A stretch of 64,000 nt of DNA, from positions 60,473,856-60,537,855 of the forward strand of contig OX411544.1 in NCBI GenBank assembly GCA_948146395.1, given 5' to 3'. Every line of letters begins with the position of its first letter. Positions within the stretch are counted from its first letter, which is position 1. This document shows positions 21,701 to 29,874 of this stretch, piece after piece. The translations under genes were made by a program, and so were the position numbers. The notes below the pieces were generated by a model that was not told the origin of the DNA, ran no database searches, and worked only from the letters and a program-made list of their open reading frames with translations. Source of the DNA: Fragum whitleyi. Taxonomy: Eukaryota > Mollusca > Bivalvia > Cardiida > Cardiidae.

Positions 21701-24700
21701 GGCTTGAAATTCTTGTAAAAGCAAATAAATGTTTTGACTAGATTTTTAGATATTTGGGGTTCTACTGATGTTGAAAATGATTTTCAAAGTTTCAACAATA
21801 TAACAGATAGAGAAATGACCTCTGCTATTAAAAGACATATTTTTCATCAAATCAAAATAATTTTTGACTGCATGATAATGGGTCACCCAAAGATCATACC
21901 AAAAATGTTTGATTGATATCCATCATTTACATTCTGAGAATTGTTTTTCATAGTTTCCACTATTTAACATATTGAGAATTGACCTCCACCCATAAAATGT
22001 ATATTTTTCATCCAATCAAAATAATTTTTGGTACACTGATAAAGGGTCACTCAAGTATCATTCCAGTGAAATTTAATTGATATCCAAAAATCAAATTCTG
22101 AGAAAATGATTTTCAAAGTTTCCACTATATAACATATAGAGAAATGACCTCTGCCCATAAAATGCATATTTTTCATCCAATCAAAATAATTTTTGGTAAA
22201 TTGATAAAGTGTTACTCAAGGATCATTCCAGTGAAATTTGGTTGATATCCATCAGTTACATTCTGAGAAAATGATTTTCAAAGTTTCCACTATATAACTT
22301 ATAGAGAAATGACCTCCGCCCATAAAATACATATTTTTCATCCAATCACAATGATTTTTTGTAAACTGATAAAGGGTCACTCAAGGATCATTCAAGTGAA
22401 ATTTGGTTGATATCCATCAGTTAGATTAAGAGAAAATGATTTTCAAAGTTTCCAATATATAACATATAGAGAAATGACCTCCGCCCATAAAATGCATATT
22501 TTCCATCTGATCACAATGATTTTTTGTAGACTGATAAAGGGTCACCCAAGGATTATTCATGTAAAATTTAATTGGTATCCATTGATTAGAATCTGAGAAA
22601 ACTCACTTTTTACCATATTTGGAAATAAGCCACGCCCATTAAATCCATGTTTTTCATTGGATCAAAATTTCTTGAACAACTTTGAAAGAGGGTCACCCAA
22701 GGATCATTCCTGTGAAGTTTGGTTGAAATCCATCCAGTAGTTTCTGAGGAGAAGATTTTTAAAGAAAAGTTTACGACCGGACGCACGGACGGACGGACGG
22801 ACGGACGCACGCACGACGGACACAACGCCATGACAATAGCCCCAGTGGCTTTCAGCCAGTGGAGCTAAAAACTAATCTATAACTTTGTTTAAAAAGATTA
22901 AAGCTGAAAATCTTATAAATGAAATGTGTGTGAAGGATCTTTTGGAGGGCAGTGTATCAAAAGAAATGACCTCTTACAATAAAATACATAATTATCTTTG
23001 CATCTGATAACAATAATTTTTTGTAGACTGATAAAGGACCACTAAAGAATCATTCCAGTGAGATTGGGTTGATATCCATCCGTTAGATTCTGAAAAAATA
23101 ATTTTTAAAGTTTTCACATAATATAGAGAAATGACCTCCACTCATAAAACACTTATTTTCCATCTGATCACAATATATATTTACAGATGTGTAAAGGATC
23201 ACTAAAGAATCATTCAACTGAAAATTGGTTGTTATCCATTCGTTGGGTAAACAAGAAAATTGGCATTAAGGCCCCTTTTCCTGTGATATGGCATAGATCC
23301 TACCCATTTTCAATAGGGTTCCTCCTGGTAACATGGCAAACAATCTTTTCAAGTTTCATGAAGAATGGGCCATATTTGTGGCCTCTAGAGGGTAAACAAG
23401 AAAATTGGCATTAAGACCCCTTTTCCCTTGACATGGCATGGATCTTTCCCCTTTTCAATAGGCTTCATCCTTGTGACCTGGCCAACATTCTGACCAAGTT
23501 TCATGAAAATTGTGCCATATGTGTGGCCTCTAGTAGAGTGTAAACAAGAACATTTTATCTAAGGCCCCTTTTCCCTTGATATGGCATGGATCCTTCCCAT
23601 TTTCAATAGGATTAATCCCTGTGACCTGACAAACATCCTGACCAAGTTTCATGAAGATTGGGCCATATTTGTGGCCTCTAGAGCGTTAACAAGATAAATG
23701 TCATTAAGGCCCCTTTTCTTGTGATATGGCTTGGATCCTTCCCATTTTCAATAAGGTTCATCCTTCTGACCTGACAAACATCCTGACCATGTTTCATGAA
23801 GATTGGGCAATATTTGTGGCCTCTAGAGCATAAACAAGAAAATTGTCTTTAAGGCCCCTTTTCCCTTGATATGACATGGATCCTTTCCATTTTCAAAAGG
23901 GTTCATCCTTGTGACCTGGCCAACAATCTGACCAAGTTTCATGAAGATTGGGCCATATTTGTGGCCTCTAGAGTGTAAACAAGAAAATTATCTTTAAGGC
24001 CCCTTTTCCCTTGATATGGTATGGATTCTTCCCATTTTCCATACGGTTCATCCTTGCGACCTGACAAACATCCTGACAAAGTTTCATGAAGATTGGGCCA
24101 TATTTGTGGCCTCTGGAGCGTAAACAAGATTAATATCATTAAGGCCCCTTTTCCTGTGATATGGCATGGATCCTTCCCATTTTCAATAGGGTTCATCCTT
24201 GTGACCTGACAAATATCCTGACCAAGTTTCATGAAGATTGGACCATATTTGTGGCCTCTAGAGCGTAAACAAGAAAATTGTCTGTAAGGCCCCTTTTCCC
24301 TTGTTATTGCATGGATTCTTCCCATTTTCAATAGGGTTCATCCTTGTGACCTGGCCAACAATCTGACCAAGTTTCATAAAGATTGTGCAATATTTGTGGC
24401 CTCTAGAGTGTAAACACTAAGATTGTTGACGCCGGACAACGGACGACACACGACGGACATTCAATGATCACAAAAGCTCACCTTGAGCACGATGTGCTCA
24501 GGTGAGCTAAAAAGTTACATTTTTTTTCTTTAGAATCCTGACTGAGTAATGTTTTATTATACCCTCTGCAAATGACATCATCTACAATTTGAGGGAAATA
24601 AAACATAAGTTATTCCCACTAACATCGTCAATGTTATCTCTATTTAATGTCGGGTTAACAAGTGCTATTTGACAAGAAAGAGAGAAAATCTTAAGCAATA

Positions 24701-27700
24701 TCCGCAGTTCTAAAATGTTATAATTTCAGCCCCCTTTAGCTATAGATTAGTCATGCAACAACTTGCTGCATCCTCATCCTTGAGGCTTTAACATATGCTA
24801 GATTTTCTTATACAAGCACCCTTCCTTTAAGTACCTTTCCCTACTTTTTTTTTTCAAGACAACCCCATTTCAATTGATAAAAGAATAATTTGTACGAAAA
24901 GCAAAAATATTTTTTCCCCTATTTTAGGTTGGTTTAAGCCTATTTATTTTACATCAATTGGGAAACTAGTTCTTACTGCTTAGATTAATCCCTCTTGATT
25001 CTGCTTCCTGGATAATTCACCAGTACTTGCGCCAAAGGTGTGGGCCAATGAAAGAACCAAGATCGATAGCCGCAGCATGGTTGGCACAAAACTTGTACAT
25101 ATTTTATGAAATATTATCTCTATTACTATAGACTTTATATTGGGGCTGAGTTGAATGGGCCGATTTATTCATTTGGCGATGTTGACAGGTAACCCATTAC
25201 TCCTTGGATCTACAACTTCTACTCATGGATCCTTCCTGACAGTACAATTCTGTAGTGAAAGAGAAAGTAGACTTCCTACTTCCGTTGCAGGGTAAAAGAC
25301 TAGCTGGGGCCCAGTTGCCCATGGCCCCTAGATTTTGGGCTGGGCTCCTAGATTTTTAGGGAAAATGCCTATTCCCTAATGTTAAATATTGAATTTTCGT
25401 AGTCTGGGCCCCCAAGTTAAAATTTTTAGTCTTTTTCCCTGTGTTGTTTACTACATCCAGGTAATGGAGACATCTGATTGGCTTATGGCGTATCTCTTGT
25501 CTGGCGCAGTCAGGTTCTCCCGGCATGCGTTCAAATCCCCCTTCTGACACCATTGAAGTAATTAAAAGGCAGAAAAGATGTGCCCGACTTGGTACTAAAA
25601 CCCACGACACCCGGAACACTAGCATGGCGCTCTACCAACTGACCTAACCAGGCACCTTATGAATAAATGAAGAAATGAAATCGGTAATGAAGAAATGGCA
25701 AGATATGTGGGAAAAGTCTAAAAAGGAAGACACCTATTCAATCACAGGACAATGGTTAATCATAAAGTAAAACATAAATTTGCAACAACGAAAGGAGCAT
25801 CCATTGTAGCACAGTTGAGGTCAGGATATGTAAGGTTGAACAATTATTTGCACAGATGTAATTTACAACAGGATAGCCGATGTCAGTGTGGAGAAGTAGA
25901 GACTGTAAAGCACTACTTGATAAAGTGTGGTATATATGAAAAGGAACAGATGAGAAGAAACTTATATGAAATCTGTGGAATTATTCATTTAGACATTAAC
26001 TTACACCTGGATGCCAAAGAGGATGATGAGTTTAGTGCTTGGAGAAGTGTTATTTTGTCTTGACTAGAAATTTTTGTGGTAGAAACAAATTGTTTCTCTA
26101 CACCAAATCAAAACTAATTGCACACCACATTTATACCGTGAGAAAGTACATGTGTTTGTTTTTACTAAAGAAGAATACCTGAGAGGATTTATGGCTTATT
26201 GGCCGAATACCAGAAATACCAGAAAAGCGTCTGGTCATGGGCCTACCATCTGTCAATCACTATATTTCTCTTCCAAGTTTCATTTGTCTCAAAGCAATGG
26301 TAGAATGGTAGAATTATTGGTGGTGTAACTCATAACGCATTCATTCGGTAACCCATTCATTTGTGACTGCAAAATGCCGGATTGTAGATGCTTAGCAGCT
26401 TTCTTGTTAAAGTCAGTAGTCTAACTTGAGTGCATGAATAAAATTAGAACTAAAACGACTTTTTCTTAACATTACTTTGTACAGTGAAAATATGAAGAGC
26501 CATGGTATGCAAAAGAACAAATTAATAGGGGACTTCGGCACAGGTATTGATGACGTCATCAAAATATGAGTGGTTGGCGTTGCCAACCATTTTTACATAC
26601 ACAAAGAGCAAAAAATCCAATTTTCAAGTAGAAAGATTATACATTTGTAATGATTAATTCTAAGAGAAAAAAATTGTCAAAAAGTCGATAAATCACCCCT
26701 TCTTTTGGTTATGCAGTTGTCATCATGTGACAATGTCTTTCAAACAAATACTTTGTGTTGAAATATAACCACCCGGAGAGGCATATGAATCCAAATGAAT
26801 CGTAGTTGAGAAACCATAGTATCGGAAATAGGACACAAATAAAGCTGTACTTACGCTATTTTGGCCACTCAACAACAAGATATGTCATATCCTACCTATT
26901 CCGCGTTTATTTGAATTTTAATGTTGAATTTTCTTTATCCCAGTTAAGATATTTATCCTGCCTTAGATCATCCAAACATAGATTTAAGTTTTGAATTTAT
27001 CCTTAATGGTTCTTACAACATAAATCCAGTCATTTTTACCTAGGAATATTGAGAATCGTCAAAAGCTGTCTAAATATTAAATCCAAATTGATAAAGATGG
27101 AAACACACACACATGTTCAGAAATTAAGGTCATGTTAGATAATAAGCGAATGTTGCAAATCCAAGACATTCGGATGAACGGCTTTTCGAACACATACTGT
27201 TAGGTATTAAAACCCTAACGGAGAAATTTCATTATGGGACATGAAAAAATCGGGGCTTATCACACAAACATGTGTCATACAGTTTGCCTTTCCTAACCAA
27301 ATGATCTATACTACACGGCGTATCTCTTTGATCTGACCACAACCGGATGCGCAAATCAATATTGTCAATGTCATAAAACGGTAGCCGCTTATCACACACA
27401 CGGGCCATAAAGATCGCCCTTTCTTACGCAACGTTTTATATCACGTTCCTAATTTCCTTTGATCTGACCGTGGTCATGCACCAATCAATAAGCCATGTCA
27501 TACGCCACTGATTGTTTGCTTTCAGTTTGACACAACTAGTCCTTAAAGCACAATGTGTGAAACTTGGTTGACACATCAAATATTATGCTTAATCTTACAT
27601 AGAAATAACATGCTGTCATACAAAAATTCAAAATATTCCACATGCTTCAAACCATTGCAACTAAAGAATTGTAACATTCGACTAATTGTAATCCTCTGAA

Positions 27701-29279
27701 GGCCCATCTCGTTGAAATTAAAGAACTATTACAGTCGCTGAAATCGTTGTAATAATAAGGAGAAATGTAGACTTCCAACCAATCAAATTATTGACGGATC
27801 CAGAGCGGGTTTGCAGTGAGGAGTGAAAGGGGGTGTCATTCAATTATCATAGAGAAATTCAATTTAAACTGGGCACTAATGGGAAAAGGCACCATCTATA
27901 TTTTAAGTTCGAAACCTCTTTAAACAAATCCTTTATCCACCACCGCCAAAGATATAAATGTTATCGATATGATAAAATCAAATTCATTTATAATTTGCAA
28001 TAAATAGATTACATTCGTTCGTTCTTCCGTTCTTTCTTCCGTTCGTTCGTTCGTTCCTTCCTCTCTTCCTTCCTTCCTTCCTTCTTTCCTTCCTTCCTTC
28101 CTTCCTTCCTTCATTTCCCATTACATGCACAATGTTCCTTCATTCGTCCGAAGTTCTGACTTTCGTAAGTCATTCACTTATCTGTGGTTTTCCAATGATC
28201 CATCAATCCATCCATCCGTCCATCCATCTGTCCGACCACCCGTCCGTTCGTCCGTCCATCTTACAAGCTGACTTTATTCATATATTCGTCGGTCATGGAA
28301 CAATCTTAGTATCATTAAAAATCTTCAGTTTGAACGATTTGTTTTCCAATATGTCAATCAGCGCAAATCGAATACCTTTTCACTGTTTTTCAACAAGGTG
28401 AAAGGGTTTGTCAAACAAATAATCGATAATGACACCACTTGTCATTCAAGAATCAATATTCCCTAATTATGGAATGTCATTAGGCATCTTATGAAAATTG
28501 TAACATGCCGAAATTTTTGTAATAGTGTTATAGATATTTTTGGATATATATTTTTTATGGTTATATTTTGAGCGATTGGGAAAGACTATCAATGCCGATT
28601 TACCGAACGAGTTTGTTCGCATAAATAATCAAAACATAAATCTTTTTTTCTTTTAATAATTATAATATTTAAAAAAAAAAAAAACCCATTAAATCAGGAT
28701 TAAATAAAAACAAGAAAAATCGGCGGTGAAAAATGATTAATGTTTGCAGAAAATCAACCAAATCAATGTTATTTCTTTGTGATAGTGGTGTTTTCAAAGA
28801 TGGATATTAATTCTAAATTCGTGTCATTTTCATTACAAACATGTTTTCTGAAAAGTTCGAATGTTTGACTTTTCAAAACTATATTGGTTTGATACCATTT
28901 TCTACAAGCGAAGCGAAAAAAGTGGTTTAGATTGGGCGATATTTACATAAATTAAATAGAGCTGGACGATTCAACGCCAACCATTTTTATTGGCTAGTGG
29001 GCTATGACGTCATACCGAAGTTCCCTATAATACAGAGAAACACGAAATCAGATGACAAACTGTACATTTTCTATTTCAAAACATGTCAAGCACAAAGCTA
29101 TCTAAACTTCAAGATGGCATCGCTTGCTTTATATCAACAGAAATACCTTTATGGGCAGTGTCACTCGCACTAGCTGTGGCAAAGACAGATACCGATTCCT
29201 TACGTCGTGACGTTTTCCTTTTATGCGGAGGCGAAGTTGAATGATTACTGTCAGTCCCCAATCTACTTCGGGTCTTCAT
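6355..29279 (-). CDS. ETAA1: ETAA1-like ATR activator / RPA-binding protein (8 exons)
   Basis: Joined exons (minus strand): 29279-29204, 19597-19415, 18624-18566, 12850-12735, 12177-12077, 10759-8897, 7412-7308, 6731-6355. All seven junctions use GT/AG and preserve frame, giving 959 residues. ETAA1 (known family) is recruited by RPA to stalled replication forks in the nucleus and activates the ATR kinase. Seen here: a basic N-terminus (PPHKRK); W70-D-x-x-S-P in exon 2, matching the conserved Trp of the ATR-activating motif; PPLLGLW in exon 4; a long low-complexity Ser/Asn/Thr-rich middle with an acidic patch (DDLADTTWSDDELFGDDSFI, about residues 263-282); a second acidic segment (SEDLFSDDDDLL); and a C-terminal ERKKQLALERRQKR helix typical of RPA32-binding motifs. 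Exon 1 exists twice (also at 35431-35356). The exon 2 donor is the least certain boundary (19415 or 19403, the latter adding four codons). Confidence 0.85.
7122..7284. mobile_element. TTAA foldback MITE ('GGTAGTGGACC' family), copy 2
   Basis: Near-perfect palindromic element bounded by TTAA on both sides (7118-7121, 7285-7288), with arms such as GGTTTCCTAATG / CATTAGGAAACC and TCATGAA blocks. The right end GGGTCCACTACC is the reverse complement of the copy 1 left end. It sits in the last intron of the ETAA1-like gene, about 20 bp from the exon 7 donor. Confidence 0.75.
7308..7412 (-). CDS. ETAA1: ETAA1-like exon 7 (acidic segment)
   Basis: Acceptor CTACAG before 7412, donor T|GTAAGT at 7308/7307; 105 nt, phase 1 in and out. 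It encodes DNPYSEDLFSDDDDLLADSE followed by GLTESEIFAMLDEAE. Alternating acidic and large hydrophobic residues are what RPA70N-binding motifs look like, so this is a candidate RPA70 contact (inference). Confidence 0.85.
7458..7534. repeat. Foldback hairpin element, copy 4 of 4
   Basis: Core AGTTGTAACTGCCTATA / TATAGGCAGTTTTAACT with diverged outer arms (GATGGGTCAGC, AATTACCATC). Located in the intron between ETAA1-like exons 6 and 7. Confidence 0.65.
7535..8399. other. ETAA1-like intron 6 sequence
   Basis: AT-rich intronic DNA between exons 6 and 7; no repeat or RNA recognised in this part. Confidence 0.6.
8400..8710 (+). mobile_element. Diverged copy of the repeat at 3850-4155
   Basis: Shares 'CTCGGCTGTTTAGTGCTTGATGG' in shorter blocks, 'ctagagttatccc..cttgatagtata', 'aagtttcaagtgaatgacttcagtagaac' and the end GGATTTTCTCTGAAAACAGCC, all in the same order as in the 3.9 kb copy. 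Intronic in the ETAA1-like gene. Confidence 0.6.
8897..10759 (-). CDS. ETAA1: ETAA1-like exon 6 (large central exon)
   Basis: Acceptor TTTCAG before 10759, donor ATG|GTAATT at 8897/8896; 1,863 nt (phase 1 in, phase 1 out). It encodes about 620 residues of mostly disordered Ser/Thr/Asn-rich sequence, as in the large central exon of vertebrate ETAA1. Near its start is an acidic-aromatic cluster, DDLADTTWSDDELFGDDSFI then VHATQ; this pattern recurs in ETAA1 proteins. A second acidic patch (SLSDDILCQLAEPDEILDSQ) lies near residues 455-475 of the exon. There are no internal stops over 1.86 kb. Confidence 0.9.
10760..11780. other. ETAA1-like intron 5 sequence
   Basis: Intronic AT-rich DNA. Short open frames on both strands here show no family signature. 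Confidence 0.5.
11781..12025 (-). mobile_element. Degenerate tRNA-headed SINE
   Basis: The minus strand retains the SINE body (blocks matching 'ttgttaggtgctccagc', 'gagatataccaggaatc', 'agctagaggctagg') and a badly mutated head. The tail is lost. Intronic in the ETAA1-like gene. Confidence 0.55.
12077..12177 (-). CDS. ETAA1: ETAA1-like exon 5
   Basis: Acceptor TTTCAG before 12177, donor CTG|GTAGGT at 12077/12076; 101 nt. It encodes a basic stretch (RKRHGRQRKHSG) and an amphipathic segment (SHEVLDKLTAVLNNCS). The basic run may act in nuclear localisation (inference). Confidence 0.8.
12735..12850 (-). CDS. ETAA1: ETAA1-like exon 4 (PPLLGLW motif)
   Basis: Acceptor TTTTCAG before 12850, strong donor TAG|GTAAGT at 12735/12734; 116 nt. 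It encodes GNTPPLLGLWRDKPKDQ. An 'LLGxW' motif at this point is a recognisable ETAA1 family feature downstream of the ATR-activating region. Confidence 0.85.
12889..13127. mobile_element. TTAA-flanked MITE (piggyBac-type), copy 2
   Basis: 239 bp with ends CTCTTGTTATGCTG and CAGCATGACAAGGC, flanked by TTAA at 12885-12888 and 13128-13131. Aligns end to end with the copy at 2096-2323. It ends 35 bp upstream of the exon 4 acceptor side. Confidence 0.75.
13225..13312 (+). mobile_element. Fragment of the 3.9 kb repeat family
   Basis: 'ggagcattgcctacaggtacctagactcgactgttgggtgctggattgtg' in shorter blocks matches the start of the element at 3850; the rest is missing. Confidence 0.45.
13507..17291 (+). 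mobile_element. Nested Helitron-like (HINE/pearl-type) elements
   Basis: An outer element starts near 13507 with ACAAGAGGACCATTGGCCC and 'cgctcacctgagg', contains degenerate ~110-130 bp repeats ('ttgaccccttgaccc..tttgac'), and ends near 17290 with a GATCACAATAGCTCA hairpin plus GGGCTAAAAAC. Inside it a second element begins near 14123 (ACAAGAGGCCAAAGAGGGCC) and a third at about 14333, whose end (GGCCTTCGGCC then AGTGGAGCTAAAAAA) is at 17206. The order of starts and ends is that of Russian-doll insertion. No transposase or helicase is encoded. Confidence 0.65.
14385..17095 (+). repeat. ~155 bp tandem array, about 18 units
   Basis: The unit contains AATCCAAATTTCTTGAACAA, 'gagggtcacccaaggaacattctgg', 'aattggcccaatggttcagg', 'gttcaaagattttggggtc' and 'aataagccccgccctgccacgcccata'. 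Consecutive landmarks are about 155 bp apart (for example 16337, 16492, 16647). Units differ by point changes and by the length of a C-run. Open frames of ~66 codons recur in each unit but are broken at unit boundaries because 155 is not divisible by 3; they are not genes. Confidence 0.9.
17675..18529. mobile_element. pogo/Tigger-like non-autonomous element
   Basis: 855 bp with long inverted ends beginning CAGTAAAATCTC, followed by GGTAGTTCGTA at the left and AGTAGTTCGTA at the right (reverse complement), flanked by TA (17673-17674, 18530-18531). TA duplication and CAGT..ACTG ends fit the pogo branch of Tc1/mariner. Subterminal 'TACGAAC' motifs are repeated. No transposase frame. It sits 36 bp from the exon 3 donor of the ETAA1-like gene. 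Confidence 0.8.
18566..18624 (-). CDS. ETAA1: ETAA1-like exon 3
   Basis: Acceptor TTCTCTAG before 18624, donor CAG|GTAATC at 18566/18565; 59 nt. It encodes VGLEDDGVEDLVLQLIGDQ, an acidic amphipathic segment following the Trp motif, comparable to the conserved helix after the WDP-SP motif in the family. Confidence 0.75.
18625..19402. other. ETAA1-like intron 2
   Basis: Intronic sequence; nothing else recognised. Confidence 0.6.
19415..19597 (-). CDS. ETAA1: ETAA1-like exon 2 (ATR-activating motif)
   Basis: Acceptor TTTACAG before 19597; donor ATG|GTATCT at 19415/19414, with an in-phase alternative T|GTAAAC at 19403. It encodes a basic stretch with RTPKLSRKRE and then SQTVVGWDCNSPAAVRNL. The W-D-x-x-S-P core matches the ATR-activating domain, in which this Trp is essential in vertebrate ETAA1 (known). 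Here the residues before the Trp are V-V-G rather than the usual bulky I-F, an unusual feature. The 3' boundary is uncertain. Confidence 0.75.
19668..19960 (+). mobile_element. 5'-end fragment of a Helitron-like repeat
   Basis: 'CTCGAGGCCCTTGAGCGCC' and 'cgctccacaggcc' match the start signature of the family, followed by one diverged unit ('gatcattccagtgaaatttg'). No matching end was found nearby. Confidence 0.45.
20488..21253. mobile_element. TTAA-flanked TIR element inside the Tc1-like element
   Basis: 766 bp with ends GGTAGCAATGGACA and TGTCCATTGCCACC, flanked by TTAA (20484-20487, 21254-21257), as for piggyBac-type insertions. Interior AT-rich without transposase. An ACTTCCGG motif near 21211 is also found in the 4.3 kb TTAA element at 35.6-39.9 kb. 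Confidence 0.75.
21668..22868 (+). mobile_element. Helitron-like element with ~160 bp repeats
   Basis: Starts with 'AAAGCCATGAATGGC' and 'cgctccacaggc', has about six units of ~160 bp (landmarks GAGAAATGACCTC at about 21810, 22140, 22303 and 22465), then an (ACGG)n tract at 22775-22805 and the terminal hairpin with GTGGAGCTAAAAAC. It is the same architecture as the 14.3-17.2 kb element with related sequence near its end. Nested in the Tc1-like element. Confidence 0.7.
23235..24515 (+). mobile_element. Helitron-like element with ~145 bp repeats
   Basis: About nine units of ~145 bp (landmark GTAAACAAGAAAATTG at about 23247, 23391, 23830 and 23976), each containing 'aaggccccttttcccttgatatgg' and 'tttcatgaagattgggccatatttgtggcc'. 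It ends with 'cgccggacaacggacgac', a GATCACA hairpin (GAGCACGATGTGCTC) and GGTGAGCTAAAAAG. Direct duplication of its right part forms 29875-30690. Confidence 0.75.
24516..25480. other. Unassigned ETAA1-like intron 1 DNA (repeated at 30691-31655)
   Basis: Non-repetitive AT-rich DNA within the duplicated unit; no gene recognised. Confidence 0.5.
25484..25656 (-). mobile_element. tRNA-like SINE head, copy in duplication unit 1
   Basis: The minus strand reads GGTGCCTGGTTAGGTCAGTTGGTAGAGCG in two blocks, a convincing A box within an acceptor and D-arm-like context, then a weak B box (GTGGGTTTTAGTACC) and GGGCACA that could pair with the 5' end. A second B-box-like 'GATTTGAACGC' lies near 25528. 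It is not a functional tRNA. Duplicated at 31659-31831. Confidence 0.5.
25752..26063 (+). pseudogene. LINE C-terminal fragment (zinc-knuckle tail), copy 1
   Basis: 103 codons starting at 'MVNHKVKHKF', with AQLRSGYVRLNNYLHR then CQCGEVETVKHYLIKC. The C-x-C-x7-H-x4-C pattern with 'RxGxxxLNxYL' is the C-terminal region that follows reverse transcriptase/RNase H in many non-LTR retrotransposons. Coding sequence before it (from about 25680, KKWQDMWEKSKKEDTYSITG) continues in another frame, so a frameshift is present. No RT domain remains. Confidence 0.65.
26528..29025. mobile_element. 2.5 kb TIR element, TA-flanked, copy in unit 1
   Basis: Left end GGGGACTTCGGCA..TGATGACGTCATC..GGTTGGCGTT; the right end is its inverse (AACGCCAACC..TATGACGTCATACCGAAGTTCCC). 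It is flanked by TA. The interior has no transposase but has a pyrimidine-rich repeat tract (28016-28115). It ends about 180 bp from the coding part of ETAA1-like exon 1. Copy in unit 2: 32703-35177. Confidence 0.65.
28016..28115. repeat. (TTCC/TTCG)n pyrimidine tract
   Basis: About 100 bp of TTCG, TTCC and CTTC repeats. The second copy (34196-34277) is shorter, an ordinary length difference for a microsatellite. Confidence 0.9.
29204..29279 (-). CDS. ETAA1: ETAA1-like exon 1, proximal copy
   Basis: ATG at 29279-29277 (A at -3); an in-frame ATG also occurs six codons upstream (29297). It encodes MKTRSRLGTDSNHSTSPPHK and RKTSR, then donor C|GTAAGG at 29204/29203. The one leftover base (C) joins the GC at the start of exon 2 to give CGC (Arg), so the phase fits exactly. 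A basic, Ser/Pro-containing start resembles the vertebrate ETAA1 N-terminus. An out-of-frame uORF (ATG near 29320) overlaps the start. This copy keeps about 570 bp of undisturbed upstream flank before the duplication junction, so it is the likelier functional first exon. Confidence 0.75.
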
Positions 29280-29874
29280 TTTAAGCTTGGAGCACATCCC
29301 AAAGATACAGATTGCATAACGGAAACATTTTCTTGTTCATAAAATGGTTAAACTTTGAATATTTTGATATATTTTTGTGGTTGTTTTTGTACTTCCCACT
29401 CCATTAAAGACAACATAATGTCCACGTTTTTCTCAAAATTGAGAGCTTGAAATAAAACAAATATTATCCACCAAAATTGAACAGTTTGTTTTTTTGTTTG
29501 TATATTTACAATATCAGATGAATATTATTAATAAGAATTTAATTTAAACATTTGCAGTTTTAACTTTTACTGCACATTAAGATCAAAATGTAGACTGGAT
29601 ATTCAACAAAAGCAAACTGTAGACTGGAATATCTTCCTTTCATTGTGTTTTAATCTCACTGACGGCTGTTATTCTTTTTTTCCTTTGTTTAATGTTTACA
29701 ATGTTAGCGTTTATGTTTTCTAAAGTAAACAGGTCATTATAACTTTACCTTAACTTACTTTTAAAGTCAAATTCTGTGAATACAAACTCCATGGACGCAC
29801 CTTAGATCATGTCAAGTCAACAAAGCATCTTGGATGCACAATTCAGAAAAAGCTAAACTGGGGACAACACATAT
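29280..29874 (-). promoter_or_regulatory. Presumed 5' flank of the proximal ETAA1-like exon 1
   Basis: AT-rich DNA directly upstream of the start codon; no clear TATA box. The far end (29800-29874) is the beginning of a LINE reverse-transcriptase fragment (KSTKHLGCTIQKKLNWGQH in frame on the plus strand) cut by the duplication junction. Promoter role is inferred from position only. Confidence 0.35.

Larger units (their letters stand above)
20448..22954. mobile_element. Tc1-like element split by two nested insertions
   Basis: Inverted ends CACTGCCCTCCAAAAG (left) and the same 16 bp in reverse complement (CTTTTGGAGGGCAGTG, right), continuing with CTTCACACACA on both sides, flanked by TA (20446-20447, 22955-22956). 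This is a typical Tc1-like terminus. Removing the nested TTAA element (20488-21253) and the repeat element (21668-22868) leaves about 540 bp of host element, too short for an intact transposase. It is in ETAA1-like intron 1. Confidence 0.75.
23700..29874. repeat. 6,175 bp tandem duplication, copy 1
   Basis: Sequence from 'gtcattaaggcccc' (23700) to 'gacaacacatat' (29874) recurs from 29875 in the same orientation at roughly 99% identity by eye (single-base differences and small indels). It begins inside a ~145 bp repeat array and ends inside a reverse-transcriptase fragment, so the two ends are unrelated. Only a 2 bp 'AT' overlap is shared at the junction. It contains ETAA1-like exon 1 (29204-29279), a TA-flanked TIR element, a SINE and a LINE tail fragment. 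Confidence 0.9.
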
